A DNA stretch of 64,000 nucleotides from Chrysemys picta bellii. Its lineage: Eukaryota > Chordata > Testudines > Emydidae. The position numbers and the translations under genes were made by a program. Below are positions 35,565 to 47,159 of the stretch, in pieces. Below the pieces are notes generated by a model. That model saw only the letters and a program-made list of their open reading frames with translations. It was not told the DNA's origin and did no database searches. The DNA is taken from the NCBI RefSeq assembly GCF_011386835.1, contig NC_088797.1:38935583-38999582 (forward strand), read 5' to 3'. Position 1 is the stretch's first letter. Every line of letters starts with the position of its first letter.

Positions 35565-35660
35565 AGGACTTATCTACATGGCAAGTTAGTGTGCACCAAC
35601 CAGTGTGGTGCATGGTACAGTCACACCCTGGCTTGCCATGCAGTAATGCCATGTAATGTA
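35565..35660 (+). mobile_element. Harbinger-type miniature element, left-end fragment
   Basis: GGACTTATCTACATGGCAAG resembles the Harbinger-type terminus GGGCTTGTCTTCACATG at 57194. It is followed by TTAGTGTGCACCAAC and internal inverted blocks. No right end or target duplication is visible. Confidence 0.5.
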
Positions 35661-36083
35661 ATGCCATGAGCCCTAAATTTTGCATCAAGAACTGCAAGGT
35701 CATGGAGATTATTTGCTGACAAAACAAATGTCCATTCATAATCCCTTGTCCCATGAAACTGGTATAAATACTTTGTAGCTAATCATTTTTCAACTGAAAT
35801 TTCAGAAAGACAAATCCAATTAATCACAACTTCCTGTATTTGTCTATGATAAATAAAATATTAATTCAAGCCCTTTGTGTGTTTTACCCTTATGAGCTTT
35901 TTGTAACTGTAGCCCAGGAATAATAGTACTCTAAAACATGTTACCAACTGTATCTGTAATATATATATCTATTTTAAATCTATTATGGTTGCTGGAATTA
36001 ATGTTTGCAGATTTTAACATTAAAAACTCTAATTTTAAATATAATTAAAAAAGAATCCTGGTGAAAGCAGCAACTCCTTCCTG

Positions 36084-36207
36084 TAGGGTTGCCAATTTTG
36101 GTTGGACGTATTTCTGGAAGTTTCATCACATGACATAATCTTTAATTAAAAATTTAATCTTTAATTCCTGGAGACTCCAGGACAATCCTGGAGGGTTGGC
36201 ATCCCTA
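36084..36207. mobile_element. hAT-type miniature element, 124 bp, perfect TSD
   Basis: TAGGGTTGCCAA and TTGGCATCCCTA are the terminal inverted repeats, and CCTTCCTG is duplicated exactly on both sides (36076-36083, 36208-36215). Inside, a short direct duplication of TCTTTAATTA... occurs. It has no frame. Confidence 0.92.
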
Positions 36208-36865
36208 CCTTCCTGTAATGCACAGAGTTCAGCTGAGTCACTAATAGCTGAAGAGAAAGTGGGTTAAATTCATTCATTTTAAGTGAGTGACTTAAATTGC
36301 TCCTTATATGGTGACTTGCTTTTTCTCTGCTCCGAGTGTCTTCTGAAAGTAATAGAATAAATCCACATGCTGCTCCCCTAGGGCTATTAATCTGGTCCAT
36401 ATTTCCCTTGTAAATTAATATAAGAGGGGTGAAGTTGATAAGAGAAGAGTTCTGTATAAATTCCAAACTGTGCAGTTACAAGGGGTTATTGTAGATGGTG
36501 CAGAATTGAATTAAATTAATCAGGTAACTTCTTTTGTGGCAGTCACAGAGCCATCATCACATCCAGCCTGAATGCTCAATTCCTATGTTGAGCTCTTAAG
36601 CAGCCAGTTATTCTGTATTTCAATAGGGACACTGAGCTCCAAGACCTTGAAGGTTAATTCTTTTACATACACTTCAGCACAAGTAAGCAGTCTGATCTCA
36701 ATTTTAATCACTTAGCCAAATCCCTGTGAAAGAACAGCCTTTAAAAAAGGTATTCATCATAAGAAATTCATGCTGCAGTTATAATACTTACAGAAATAAG
36801 ATATTAGCATAAACACAATTAATTTGATTTTTTTATTATATTTGACCTTTGTAATGTTTCTAAAG

Positions 36866-37075
36866 CACTTTATTAATCTCTTTAACACCTCTGTCAAGAG
36901 TCAACTTTCATGTCAATTTTAGAAATAGGAGAATTGAGGCTACCAAATTGCCCTGAACCACAGAGAAAGTCAGTAGCAGAGCCTATCTTAGAACTCAAGA
37001 AACTCTCACTTCTAACCCCAAAAGCACATCTTCCAGACCATACTACTTCTCCCTGTCTAAGACTTCTCTTAGAGC
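36866..37075 (-). repeat. MIR-like SINE fossil (reverse)
   Basis: ATTTTAGAAATAGGAGAATT GAGGC, then AAATTGCCCTGAACCACAGA and GTCAGTAGCAGAGCC follow the order of a reversed MIR/CORE-SINE (family pattern GGAAACTGAGGC, TTGCCCAAGGTCACACAG, AGTGGCAGAGCC). Divergence is high. Confidence 0.5.
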
Positions 37076-39331
37076 ACAATGCAGTACAGACCAAGCAGCC
37101 ATCTTGAATTCAGTTGTTGCCATGCTCTGAGAGTCCGAGTCCTATGTATACAAGCTTTAGTAATATAAGAATTATTGACCATTATCTGTAATTCTTTGTC
37201 CTTTCCTCCAAAAAGGGGGTTAAGGGGATTTGCCAATGCCTTTTTAATTGAATTAAAATAACCCTTTAAAACATCAATCTCTGAGGATGGTCCTCTCAAT
37301 TGAATTAGCTCAGCATAGTTGTTAAGGCAGATGAAGGTTGTGTGTTTCTTCCTGTGCTATTTTGTTTATACAATTATCTATTGGTTTGTATGGGGAAAAA
37401 AACTAAAACATACTTGGGTGGGAGGGGAAGCGAGAAGAGCATAGTTGATGCTGTAATTGCACACAGATTTCCCCAAACCCATGAAGCATGACAACAATTT
37501 CATTAAGATTTTTACCTAAATGGTAATACATTTTATTACCAATTGGTCAGCTTCACAATAATGAAGAAATTACAGAAGGAAAAATGATTATTTCCATCAC
37601 ATACATCACCATGTTATATCTGCATAGGTATTAAATTCCCTCTTTATTTTTTTGCAGTACTGTAGGGAAAGCATTCCCCCAACCCTTTTGTGATGTTCTT
37701 ATTCCCATTAAATACATCACCCTGAAAGATAGTGGTATATTTTACTAATATTTGGGTGCTTGGAGTCTCCCTGCCACAAAAGAAAACTGTACCAAAAAGG
37801 TGCTGCATATATAGATACTTGTCAGCCTTTAGGCTGGGAATTGGGAAAGGAAATGTCAGATGTTAGCTTTATTCAGAGCAGGCACTTTAAAGGAAAAAAA
37901 TAAATGTGAAATGTGTAGCTAGAGGCTCAAAGATAAGGTACGGAAATTAACTGATCTACAGAAACTCATTTAAGTTGTGTTACAGGGCAATACTGGTTTA
38001 AAAGGTTAAGGATGACACTGCATTATTAAACTAGTTTGAACTAGTCATTGTAGGTTTGGCCATATTATGTCCAATTTATTAGCAATAATTTTAGTATATT
38101 TTTATTCCCTTTAGACTTGCACAAATGTATATTAATCAATTTTGTAAGGGTTGTGTTTAATTTTTATTGTTTTTATATCTGAAATTTACAATCTAAGAGC
38201 TTATTCAGGTAAGTAATCCTTACACAAATAAATAATGCAATGAAAGTCTGAGCCTGATTCTACTCTGACACCAGCAGAAATCAGAAGTAATGGCAATTAG
38301 GTTTTTGTGGGTGTGACAAGGCATTATCAGTAGGACCCTGGTCACGTGATGTTCCTGCGGTAAAGAAGACTGCATGCTCATCTCTGAGAAACCCTCACTT
38401 TCTGAGCACCTGGATGGTAGTCACTAGGCCAACAATGTAATTGGGAGGATGTAAGTGGAAGGAATTGGAAGTAAGGGAAGCTCAGAAGGTGACCCTGGGT
38501 TGAGAAGTGAAGGCTTCATGGAAGCCTCCTCTTGTAGGCCTGCAGTAAACTGTTATGCTCTGCAAGGAATGAATAAATACATAGGTTGTGAAAGGGTAAC
38601 AGCCTGGTGTGTATTTGGGACTGACACCACATGAAGTAGCCTGGTAGTGAAGTACACTGGGTAGCGACAGAGGCACCCTGTGACAGTGGGGATACTCTGA
38701 AGATTGAATCTTATATTTAAAAAAAATCCCCAACTAAGTTATATAGCTTATCTTTAATGCTCTAATGTAGAATCTTCCTGCAAGGGTGATAGCAAAAGAC
38801 ATGTATTAGGAGGTTCTTGCTTGTAAAAATAATTGGTTTTGTTCTGCCATTGGGCAGTTGGTTAGGTTAACTGTTTGATTTATTAATAAATTAACAGGAC
38901 CCTGAGCTCAAACAATATGAATAGCAGGGTATATAGTAGGACCGAGAAGCAAAATTGTTTAGGGAAGGATTGATGCAAATATCATCCCAAAAATGTATTT
39001 ACATGATAAAGGTCTAAAAGGCACAAGAGCATGCAGGCGCTTTTTAGATTGACTTTAGTGATCACACTGAAGTAAGATACGGGATCTCTTGTAAGTTTTC
39101 AGGCTTGAGTGAATATGGTAGACCTAGATAAGATTCCTGCTGAAGAACGTTTGTGGAAAGCGTTCTCCTTTGTAAAATTGTCACTGCTAGTAACAGGAAA
39201 TGTGACACCATTACAGGTTAGTGTCTTACCCTGAAAGGCATTCAGTGACCAAGGAAATGCTTGGGACACTAACAAAATAAAGTGGGAAGGAACAACAATG
39301 CTGTAGTTAAACCCAGAAAATGAGTCTGAAG
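37076..39331. other. Gene-free stretch
   Basis: No reliable feature. AGCCTGATTCTACTCTGACA near 38251 looks like a single arm of the old palindromic repeat family. Frames at 38482-38733 and elsewhere are chance. Confidence 0.4.
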
Positions 39332-39339
39332 ATCTAGAT

Positions 39340-39650
39340 CAGGGGTCGGCAACCTTTCAGAAGTGGTGTGCCGAGTCTTCATTTATTCACTCTAATTTAA
39401 GGTTTTGCGTGCCAGTAATACATTTTAACGTTTTTAGAAGGTCTTTTTCTATAAGTCTATAATATATAACGAAAATATTGTTGTATGTAAAGTAAATAAG
39501 GTTTTTAAAATGTTTAAGAAGCTTTATTTAAAATCAAATTAAAATGCAGAGCCCCCCGGACTGTTGGCCAGGACCCGGGCAGTGTGAGTGCCACTGAAAA
39601 TCAGCTCATGTGCCGCCTTTGGCACTCGTGCCATAGGTTGCCTACCCAGG
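39340..39650. mobile_element. hAT miniature element, 311 bp, perfect palindromic TSD
   Basis: The left end is CAGGGGTCGGCAACCTTTCA and the right end TAGGTTGCCTACCCAGG. The 8-bp duplication ATCTAGAT, itself a palindrome, is exact on both sides (39332-39339 and 39651-39658). The interior is AT-rich apart from a GC block before the right end, and has no frame. A related 3'-end piece with CCAACCCCTG lies at 62972-63159. Confidence 0.92.
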
Positions 39651-39699
39651 ATCTAGATGCTATTTGCAGCTTGCCACAGGCTTATTGTCTGGCATGCCC

Positions 39700-40580
39700 A
39701 AGCTTACTTCACAGGTCTCATTTTTAGAGGTTCCAAGTGTAACTTTAGCGCCCTCGTGGCCAAGATGGAGTCTGCTCTGGCCAAGAGAAAGCGTGCGCAG
39801 GAATGCAGCAGGAGAAATCCCTTCCACCCCAGGGGCACCTGTTCCAAACCCCCCAGAGTGAACATACACACACCCACAGGAAAAATACAATGGATATAAC
39901 AAGGGAAATATTTATTTACAGAGGGATGAGAGGAGAAAAACAACAAGGAGAAATATAAGGGACGGTAAAACAGGGCTGCATCCAAGCCAAGGCCCCACAG
40001 GCCCAGTGGTAGCACAGTCTGGAAGGGAAGACACTGAGCAATGTGTCTGCACAGAGTTCAGGAGTCCTGAGCAAAGTTCCAGTCCAGTGGTGAGTCTTGG
40101 GTGCTCCTGGTCGTCTTCGGGGCCAGTGAACTTTCCCCAACAAACCCCTCCGGTGCCCTCTTCTGCCGCTCTCTGCAAAGCCACACAGAACGACCACCTC
40201 CCCACTTAACTATCTAGCAATCTCCCTCCTTGTTCCCAATGCAGAGTCACAAGCCCCAGTACTCACAGCCCCATGCAGCTCTGGGCAGCCATGATACTGG
40301 GTCCAGCTCCGGCCTGTCCTTCTTGGGCGATTCCTCCCTGGCACAGGAAGCTCTTCCTGGCTCCTGTCCTGGGGTGTCCCCGATCGGCCCTGTCCTTCTC
40401 CGGCTTCAGGCAGGTTCTCTCTGCTGCTTCACTTTTCCAGAGCCTGCAGGCTGCCTCTCCCTTTCCTTGGAGCTCCAGCACTGCCCCCTGGAGTTTCCCT
40501 CCTTTTTTCTTACTTTCCCCCTTCCCCTTAGGAAAAAGATTTAAAGGGGCCATGCTCTCTAAACCCCCAAAGGGGTTACA
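39700..40580 (-). repeat. GC-rich LTR-like repeat
   Basis: The stretch is rich in GC and ends at 40580 with GGGGTTACA (TGTAACCCC on -), a possible TG start of an LTR read on -. AATATTTATTTACAG near 39908 gives an AATAAA on the same strand. No left boundary or target duplication was found. Overlapping frames on both strands reflect composition. An old LTR is the best guess. Confidence 0.35.
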
Positions 40581-41017
40581 CAAGTACCTACAGTGCCTCC
40601 GAACTTCAGCTGAACTTATGGATGTTCAATGCTTCAGAAAAAAGCCAGCCCACTTCCCCTCAGTAAAATTAAGAATACTTCTCTACCTCAGAAGGATATT
40701 TTCAGGCTGAGTTTATTATTAGGGATTGTAAAGCACTCAGATCCTCAGGTGGAAGCCAGTTGAGAAGTATCATTACAGCTATTGTTAAATATTATATTGT
40801 CTAGGTGTACAGGATATACCATAAGAACATAAGAACGGCCGTACCGGGTCAGACCAAAGGTCCATCTAGCCCAGTATTCTGTCTATTGACAGTGGCCAAT
40901 GCCCGGTGCCCCAGAGGGAGTGGACCAACAGGCAATGATCAAGTGATCTCTCTCCTGCCATCCATCTCCACCCTCTGACAAACAGAGGCTAGGGACACCA
41001 TTCCTTATCCATCCTGG

Positions 41018-44003
41018 CTAATAGCCATTAATGGACTTAACCAACATGAATTTATCCAGTTCTCTTTTAAACGCTGTTATAGTCCTAGCCTTCACAACCT
41101 CCTCAGGTAAGGAGTTCCACAAGTTGACTGTGCGCTGCGTGAGGAAGAACTTCCTTGTATTTGTTTTAAATCTACTGCCTATTAATTTCATTTGGTGACC
41201 CCTAGTTCTTGTATTATGGGAATAAGTAAATAACTTTTCCTTATCCACTTTCTCCACATCACTCATGATTTTATATACTTCTATCATATCCCCCCTTAGT
41301 CTCCTCTTTTCCAAGCTGAAGAGTCCTAGCCTCTTTAATCTCTCCTCATATGGGACCTGTTCCAAACCCTTAATCATTTTAGTTGCCCTTTTCTGAACCT
41401 TTTCTAGTGCCAGTATATCTTTTTTTAGATGAGGAGACCACATCTGTACGCAGTATTCGAGATGTGGGCCTACCATCGATTTATATAAGGGCAATAATAT
41501 AGTCTCAGTCTTATTCTCTATCCCCTTTTTAATGATCCCTAACATCCTGTTTGCTTTTTTGACCGCCTCTGCACACTGCGTGGACATCTTCAAAGAACTA
41601 TCCACGATGACTCCAAGATCTTTTTCCTGACTTGTTGTAGCTAAATTAGCCCCCATCATATTGTATGTATAGTTGGGGTTATTTTTTCCAATGTGCATTA
41701 CTTTACCTTTATCCACATTAAATTTCATTTGCCATTTTGTTGCCCAGTCACTTAGTTTTGTGAGATCTTTTTGAAGTTCATCACAGTCTGCTTTGGTCTT
41801 AACTATCTTGAGCAGTTTAGTATTATCTGCAAACTTTGCCACCTCACTGTTTACCCCTTTCTCCAGATCATTTATGAATATGTTGAATAGGATTGGTCCG
41901 AGGACTGACCCTTGGGGAACACCACTAGTTACCCCTCTCCATTCTGAGAATTTACCATTAATTCCTACCCTTTGTTCCCGGTCTTTTAACCAGTTCTCAA
42001 TCCATGAAAGGACCTTCCCTTTTATTCCATGACAACTTACTTTACTTAAGAGCCTTTGGCGAGGGACCTTGTCAAAGGCTTTCTGGAAATCTAAGTACAC
42101 TATGTCCACTGGATCCCCCTTGTCCACATGTTTGTTGACCCCTTCAAAGAACTCTAATAGATTAGTAAGACACGATTTCCCTTTACAGAAACCATGTTGA
42201 CTATTGCTCAACAGTTTATGTTTTTCTATGTGTTGGACAATTTTATTCTTAACTATTGTTTTGACTAATTTGCCCGGTACCGACGTTAGACTTACCGGTC
42301 TGTAATTGCCGGGATCACCTCTAGAGCCCTTTTTAAATATTGGCGTTACATTAGCTAACTTCCAGTCATTGGGTACAGAAGCCGATTTAAAGGACAGTTT
42401 ACAAACCTTAGTTAATAGTTCCGCAACTCCACATTTGAGTTCTTTCAGAACTCTTGGGTGAATGCCATCTGGTCCCAGTGACTTGTTAATGTTAAGTTTA
42501 TCAATTAATTACAAAACCTCCTCTAGTGACACTTCAATCTGTGACAGTTCCTCAGATTTGTCACCTACAAAAGCCGGCTCAGGTTTGGGAATCTCCCTAA
42601 CATCCTCAGCCGTGAAGACTGAAGCAAAGAATCCATTTAGTTTCTCCGCAATGACATTATTGTCTTTAAGCACTCCTTTTGTATCTCGATCATCAAGGGG
42701 CCCCACTGGATGTTTAGCAGGCTTCCTGCTTCTGATATACTTAAAAAACATTTTGTTATTACCTTTGGAGTTTTTGGCTAGCCATTCTTCAAACTCCTCT
42801 TTGGCTTTTCTTATTACATTCTTGCACTTAATTTGGCAGCGTTTATGCGCCTTTCTATTTGCCTCACTAGGATTTGACTTCCACTTTTTAAAGGAAGTCT
42901 TTTTATCTCTCACTGCTTCTTTTACATGGTTGTTAAGCCTCGGTGGCTCTTTTTTAGTTCTTTTACTGTGTTTCTTAATTTGGGGTATACATTGAAGTTG
43001 GGCCTCTATTATGGTGTCTTTAAAAAGCGCCCATGCAGCTTGCAGGGATTTCACTTTAGTCACTGTACTTTTTAACTTCTGTTTAACTAACCCCCTCATT
43101 TTTGCATAGTTCCCCCTTTTGAAATTAAATGCCACAGTGTTGGGCTGTTGAGATGTTCTTCCCACCACAGGGATGTTGAATGCTATTGTATTATGGTCAC
43201 TATTTCCAAGCAGTCCTGATATAGTTACCTCTTGGACCAGCTCCTGCGCTCCACTCAGGACTAAATCTAGCGTGGCCTCTCCCCTTGTGGGTTCCTGTAC
43301 CAGCTGCTCCATGAAGCAGTCATTTAAAGTATCGAGAAATTTTATCTCTGCATTTTGTCCTGAAGTGAAATGTTCCCAGTCAATATGGGGATAATTGAAA
43401 TTCCCCACTATTATTGGGTTCTTAATTTTGATAGCCTCTCTAATTTCCCTTAGCATTTCATCATCACTATCACTGTCCTGGTCAGGTGGTCTATAATAGA
43501 TCCCTAATGTTATATTCTTATTAGAGCATGAAATTTCTATCCATAGAGATTCTATGGAACATGTGGATTCACTTAAGATTTTTACTTCATTTGATTCTAC
43601 ATTTTCTTTCACATATAGTGCCACTCCCCCCCCCCCCTTTCCCCGCACGACCTGTTCTTTCCTTCCGATATATTTTGTACCCTGGAATGATTGTGTCCCA
43701 TTGATTGCTCTCAGTTCACCAGGTTTCTGTGATGCCTATTATATCAACATCCTCCTTTATCACGAGGGACTCTAGTTCACCCATCTTATTATTTAGACTT
43801 CTAGCATTTGTGTACAAGCACTTTAAAAACTTGTCACTGTTTATTTGTCTGCCCTTTTCTGATGTGTTAGATTCTTTTTTATGTGAATGTTTATCATCTG
43901 ATCTGTCCCTTACATTATCCTCCTCCATCCTCTGCTCCTGACTATAACCTGGAGATTCTCTATCATTAGACTCTCCCCTAAGAGAAGTCTCTGTCCGATC
44001 CAC
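41018..44003 (-). pseudogene. CR1 ORF2: endonuclease and reverse transcriptase, few lesions
   Basis: The N-terminal APE-type endonuclease starts at CLYTNARSLNNK and continues through GITETW, VALYVKE, YYRPP, GNFNYPHIDW and SDHNTI. The reverse transcriptase follows, with YLDFQKAFDKV, SGVPQGSVLGP and KFADNTKLLK, and a C-terminal end near TQRTVNLWNSLPEEV. The lesions are a TGA after ITETW, a frameshift at a run of 12 G (C on +, about 43626-43637) and a TAA at 42509-42511. The frame continues open beyond this TAA. Two catalytic aspartates appear changed to asparagine: GDFN reads GNFN and FADD reads FADN. Active CR1 ORF2 copies genomic RNA at a nicked target and primes from the chromosome. This copy cannot do so. 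Confidence 0.9.
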
Positions 44004-44038
44004 ATGCTCCTCTGCAGCGGTCGGCTTTCCCCCATCTC

Positions 44039-44959
44039 CTAGTTTAAAAACTGCTCTACAACCTTTTTAATGTTTAGTGTCAGCAGTCTGGTTCCACTTT
44101 GGTTTAGGTGGAGCCCATCTCTCCTGTATAGGCTCCCCGCATCCCAAAAGTTTCCCCAGTTCCTAATGAATGTAAACCCCTCCTCTCTACACCATCATCT
44201 CATCCACGCATTGAGACTCTGAAGCTCTGCCTGGCTACCTGGCCCTGCGCGTGGAACAGGGAGCATTTCTGAAAATGCCACCATAGAAGTCCTGGATTTC
44301 AGTCTCTTCCCTAGCAGCCTAAATTTGGCCTCCAGAACATCTGTCCTACCCTTCCCTATGTCATTGGTACCTACATGTACCACGACCACCAGCTCCTCCC
44401 CAGCACTACACATAAGTCTGTCTAGATGCCTCAAGAGATCCACAACCTTCTCACCAGGCAGGCAAGTCACCATGCGGTTCTCCCGGTCATCACAAACCCA
44501 GCTATCTACATTTCTAATGATCGAATCTCCCATTACTAACACCTGCCTTTTCCTAGCAACTGGCGTTCCCTCCCTGGGAGAGGCAACCTCAGTGTGAGAG
44601 GTAACCCCAGCACCATCTGGAAGGAAGGTCCCAACTATGGGAAGGTTTCCCTCTGCTCCCGTTGACTGCTCTGCTTCCCTGGGCCTTTCATCCTCCTCAA
44701 CAGCACAGGGGCTGTCTGACCGGAGGTGGGACAATTCTACAGTGTCCCGGAAAGCCTCACCAACATACCTCTCTGCCTCCCTTAGCTCCAGTTCCGCTAC
44801 CCTGGCCTCCAAAGTCCATATGTGGTCTCTGAGGGCCAGGAACTCCTTGCACCGAATGCACACATACACCACCCGCCCACAGGGCAGGTAATCATACATG
44901 CTGCACTCAGTGCAATAAACTGGATAGCCCCCACTCTGCAGCTGGGCTTCTGCCTGCAT
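44039..44959 (-). pseudogene. CR1 ORF1 with esterase domain, one stop
   Basis: This is a protein of 306 codons plus the stop, matching CR1 ORF1. A Cys-rich N-terminus (CTECSMYDYLPCGRVVYVCIRC spacing, a PHD-like zinc binding pattern) is followed by a short coiled-coil region (LEARVAELELREAE). An SGNH/GDSL-type esterase domain comes next, with VMGDSIIRN (nucleophile block), VVHVGTNDIG and, after the stop, DGLHLNQSG, the D-x-x-H block of the family. A TGA lies at about 44195-44197 in place of the expected CGA, which fits CpG decay. The remaining codons are open to the true stop at 44039-44041. In this family ORF1 binds the RNA, and its esterase has been proposed to act on lipid or acyl groups. 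Confidence 0.87.
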
Positions 44960-45477
44960 TGTCTCCTACTTAATGAAAGGGTTGTTTAGCAAAGGTTTTG
45001 AATGTAGTTTGGTTTATAGGTTTTAAGGGGAATAAAGGGACCCCCGCTCCCTTCCCACTCCCCTTCCAAACTCCCTTGCAAAACTCCCTGTTAGCAGCCC
45101 CTGTTTGCAAAAGCTCCCTGGTTGCTTGTGCGCTGCTTTATAAAGACCTGGCCTATGTGAATGCCCCGCCCACTGATTAAGGCTCAGCCACTTACCAGAG
45201 GCTTCTAGCCTTCAGACCTTCCTTTGAAGCTCACAGCTTCCAACTGCCAGCCACAGCACACGGTCCTTCAAACAACCAACCAAACAAACAGACTGACAAA
45301 CACAAGCTTAGCATACAGCAAGTAACCCTCAAACACAAACAAACACACACTACAGACAGTCACTTACCCCAAGGGTGCTGTATTGCTCCTCCTTCACTTG
45401 GAGAACTCCCTTGCGAAACTCCCTGTTAGCAGCCCCTGGTCGCAAAAGCTCCACCTTAGCCCTCTCAAACATTTTCC
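44960..45477 (-). promoter_or_regulatory. CR1 5' UTR with duplicated ~50-bp block
   Basis: This is the untranslated leader of the CR1 on the - strand. Two copies of a ~50-bp block, beginning AACTCCCTTGC(A/G)AAACTC on the + strand, start near 45069 and 45414. A GGGCGGGGCATTC segment, read on -, sits between them and could bind Sp1-type factors. Function as an internal promoter is inferred from position only. Confidence 0.55.
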
Positions 45478-45584
45478 ATGAGGCTGTGGTGTAATTTTAA
45501 TGTTTGGATTTTTTTTCTTTTACTAAACTGAACCTACCAAAGTGCTGTCATCCATAGATCACAAAACGCTCTACAAAAATAAAT

Positions 45585-45720
45585 GTCACATCCCCATTTA
45601 ACAAATGGGGAAACTGAGGCGGACCCCAGAAGCTGAATTGACTTGCCCAAGCTTACACAAGTCACTGATAGGAAACCGGGATGCTATTCCCAGCCCTGAG
45701 TCCCTTTTAAGGAACTGAAG
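45585..45720 (-). repeat. MIR-like SINE fossil (reverse)
   Basis: The blocks AAATGGGGAAACTGAGGC, GACTTGCCCAAGCTTACACA and GTCACTGATAGGAAACCGGG follow the order of a reversed MIR/CORE-SINE. It is highly diverged. Confidence 0.6.
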
Positions 45721-46429
45721 CTTTTAACTAAATAAGGAATGCAGTGTAGTCCTGCAGCACCCCCTGTGTATAGTAGTGTACATGCAGACCAGAACCGTAT
45801 CTTGTAATTTTGTTTGATGGGTACTCTATGCTATCAAGATTTTTGTTTTTTAAGAAAGTACAAAGCTCACACAAAATGGATAAATTTGGCATGGAGACTT
45901 TGGGATAACCGTGGGGATAAAGCTATGTACTTACTGCTCCAGCATATGACATCACAGAAAAAGATTAAGGGTAAAATCTGTCATTAAAAGATAAGAAAGA
46001 GGAATTTGAGGACTAGAGAAGAGAGTCATTTGTAATTTCTCACTGTCTGATGCTAGAATGTGCTTTAGGGTACGAGGAAAGAGATTTAGAGTCAGAGTTC
46101 AATTTTCTTAGTAGCTGAGTGCAGCTGACAGACAGAAAGTTCACATGTTTAACATTTTTTAGCTGGCAGCCACTGAGAGAATCCAGAGAGAAGCTGACAG
46201 ACAGTGAAATCTAATACAGTTAGACAAGGTCTGCTGGCCAGGAGAAGTTACCATAGACAGGAAGAGTTCTGCTGCAGTTCTCCCTCCCTGCTGCAAGGCC
46301 CCCAAGACTCATATTGGTGCTTCTCTTAGCAGCACTCTTAATTTGCATTAAAAATATTTCTGTTCTATATCAAGGTGAGGAAAAGATGATACAATTTTAT
46401 GTGATGCATATCTTAGGATGTTGAACAGA
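45721..46429. other. Gene-free stretch
   Basis: No frame or element end is recognised. Composition is ordinary. Confidence 0.4.
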
Positions 46430-46607
46430 AGCTACTCAAGTTAGACATTTTTAAATCAGCCAGTCCAGATAATTTGCATCCAAGAGTTTTAAAAGAGCAG
46501 GCTGAGGAGCTTGCTGAACTGTTAATATTGATTATCAATAAGTCTTGGAGCATGGGGAACATTCCAGAAGACTAATGTTGTTCCAATTTTTAAAGAGGGC
46601 AAACATT
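46430..46607 (+). pseudogene. Old CR1 reverse transcriptase fossil
   Basis: The + strand reads KLDIFKSASPDNLHPRVLKE, then EELAELLILIINKSWSMGNI and PED followed by a stop. This matches the CR1 block DGIHPRVLKELKCGVAELLT and the following VPNDWKLANV in the CR1 at 40819-45477, with a one-base shift that recovers NVVPIF. It is a short, isolated and much older piece. Confidence 0.75.
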
Positions 46608-47159
46608 TGTTTGACCCAAAATGAAGAATATTTTGGCTTTTCAATTAGCCAAAATTGCTGAAAGAGTTCAGTTTCAGGTTGATAAGAAATGATTTTTTAT
46701 TTTTCAGAACTGCCAGCAAATTGAACATCAGTTATTTACATAGCTTCATTTGTAATATTTAGAAAGTGTACAGTGGGAAAGCATTATGTATAAATACATT
46801 TCTGTGGCCTGGTCTACATTACGAGTTTAGGTCAAATTTAGCAGCGTTAAATCGAATTAACCCTGCACCCGTCCACACACCGAAGCCATTTACTTTGACA
46901 TAAAGGGCTCTTAAAATCAATTTCTGTACTCCTCCCCAACAAGGGGAGTAGCGCTGAAATCGACATTGCCAGATCAAATTAGGGTTAGTGTGGACGCAAT
47001 TCGACGGTATTGGCCTCCGGGAGCTATCCCACAGTGCACCATTGTGACCGCTCTGGACAGCAATCTGAACTCGGATGCACTGGCCATGTAGTCAGGAAAA
47101 GCCCCGCTAACTTTTGAATTTAATTTCCTGTTTGCCCAACACAGAGAGCACAGGTGACC

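Larger units (their letters stand above)
40819..45477 (-). mobile_element. CR1 LINE, near full length
   Basis: This is a 4.66-kb non-LTR retrotransposon on the - strand. The 5' UTR is on the right (about 44960-45477), then ORF1 (44959-44039), ORF2 (44003-41018) and a 3' UTR of about 200 bp ending in two ATAAGAACA units. The 3' UTR block TGGACCTTTGGTCTGACCCG is shared with the fragment at 18237-18416. A ~50-bp block in the 5' UTR (around TCCCTGTTAGCAGCCCCTG) occurs twice, 345 bp apart (45069 and 45414). Most insertions of this family are 5'-truncated, so a near complete copy with so few lesions is comparatively young. Confidence 0.92.

Noticed and set aside
39657..40710. Six overlapping frames of 65-145 codons
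   Set aside because: Both strands are open at the same places, which is a composition effect in a GC-rich LTR-like repeat. No motif is seen.
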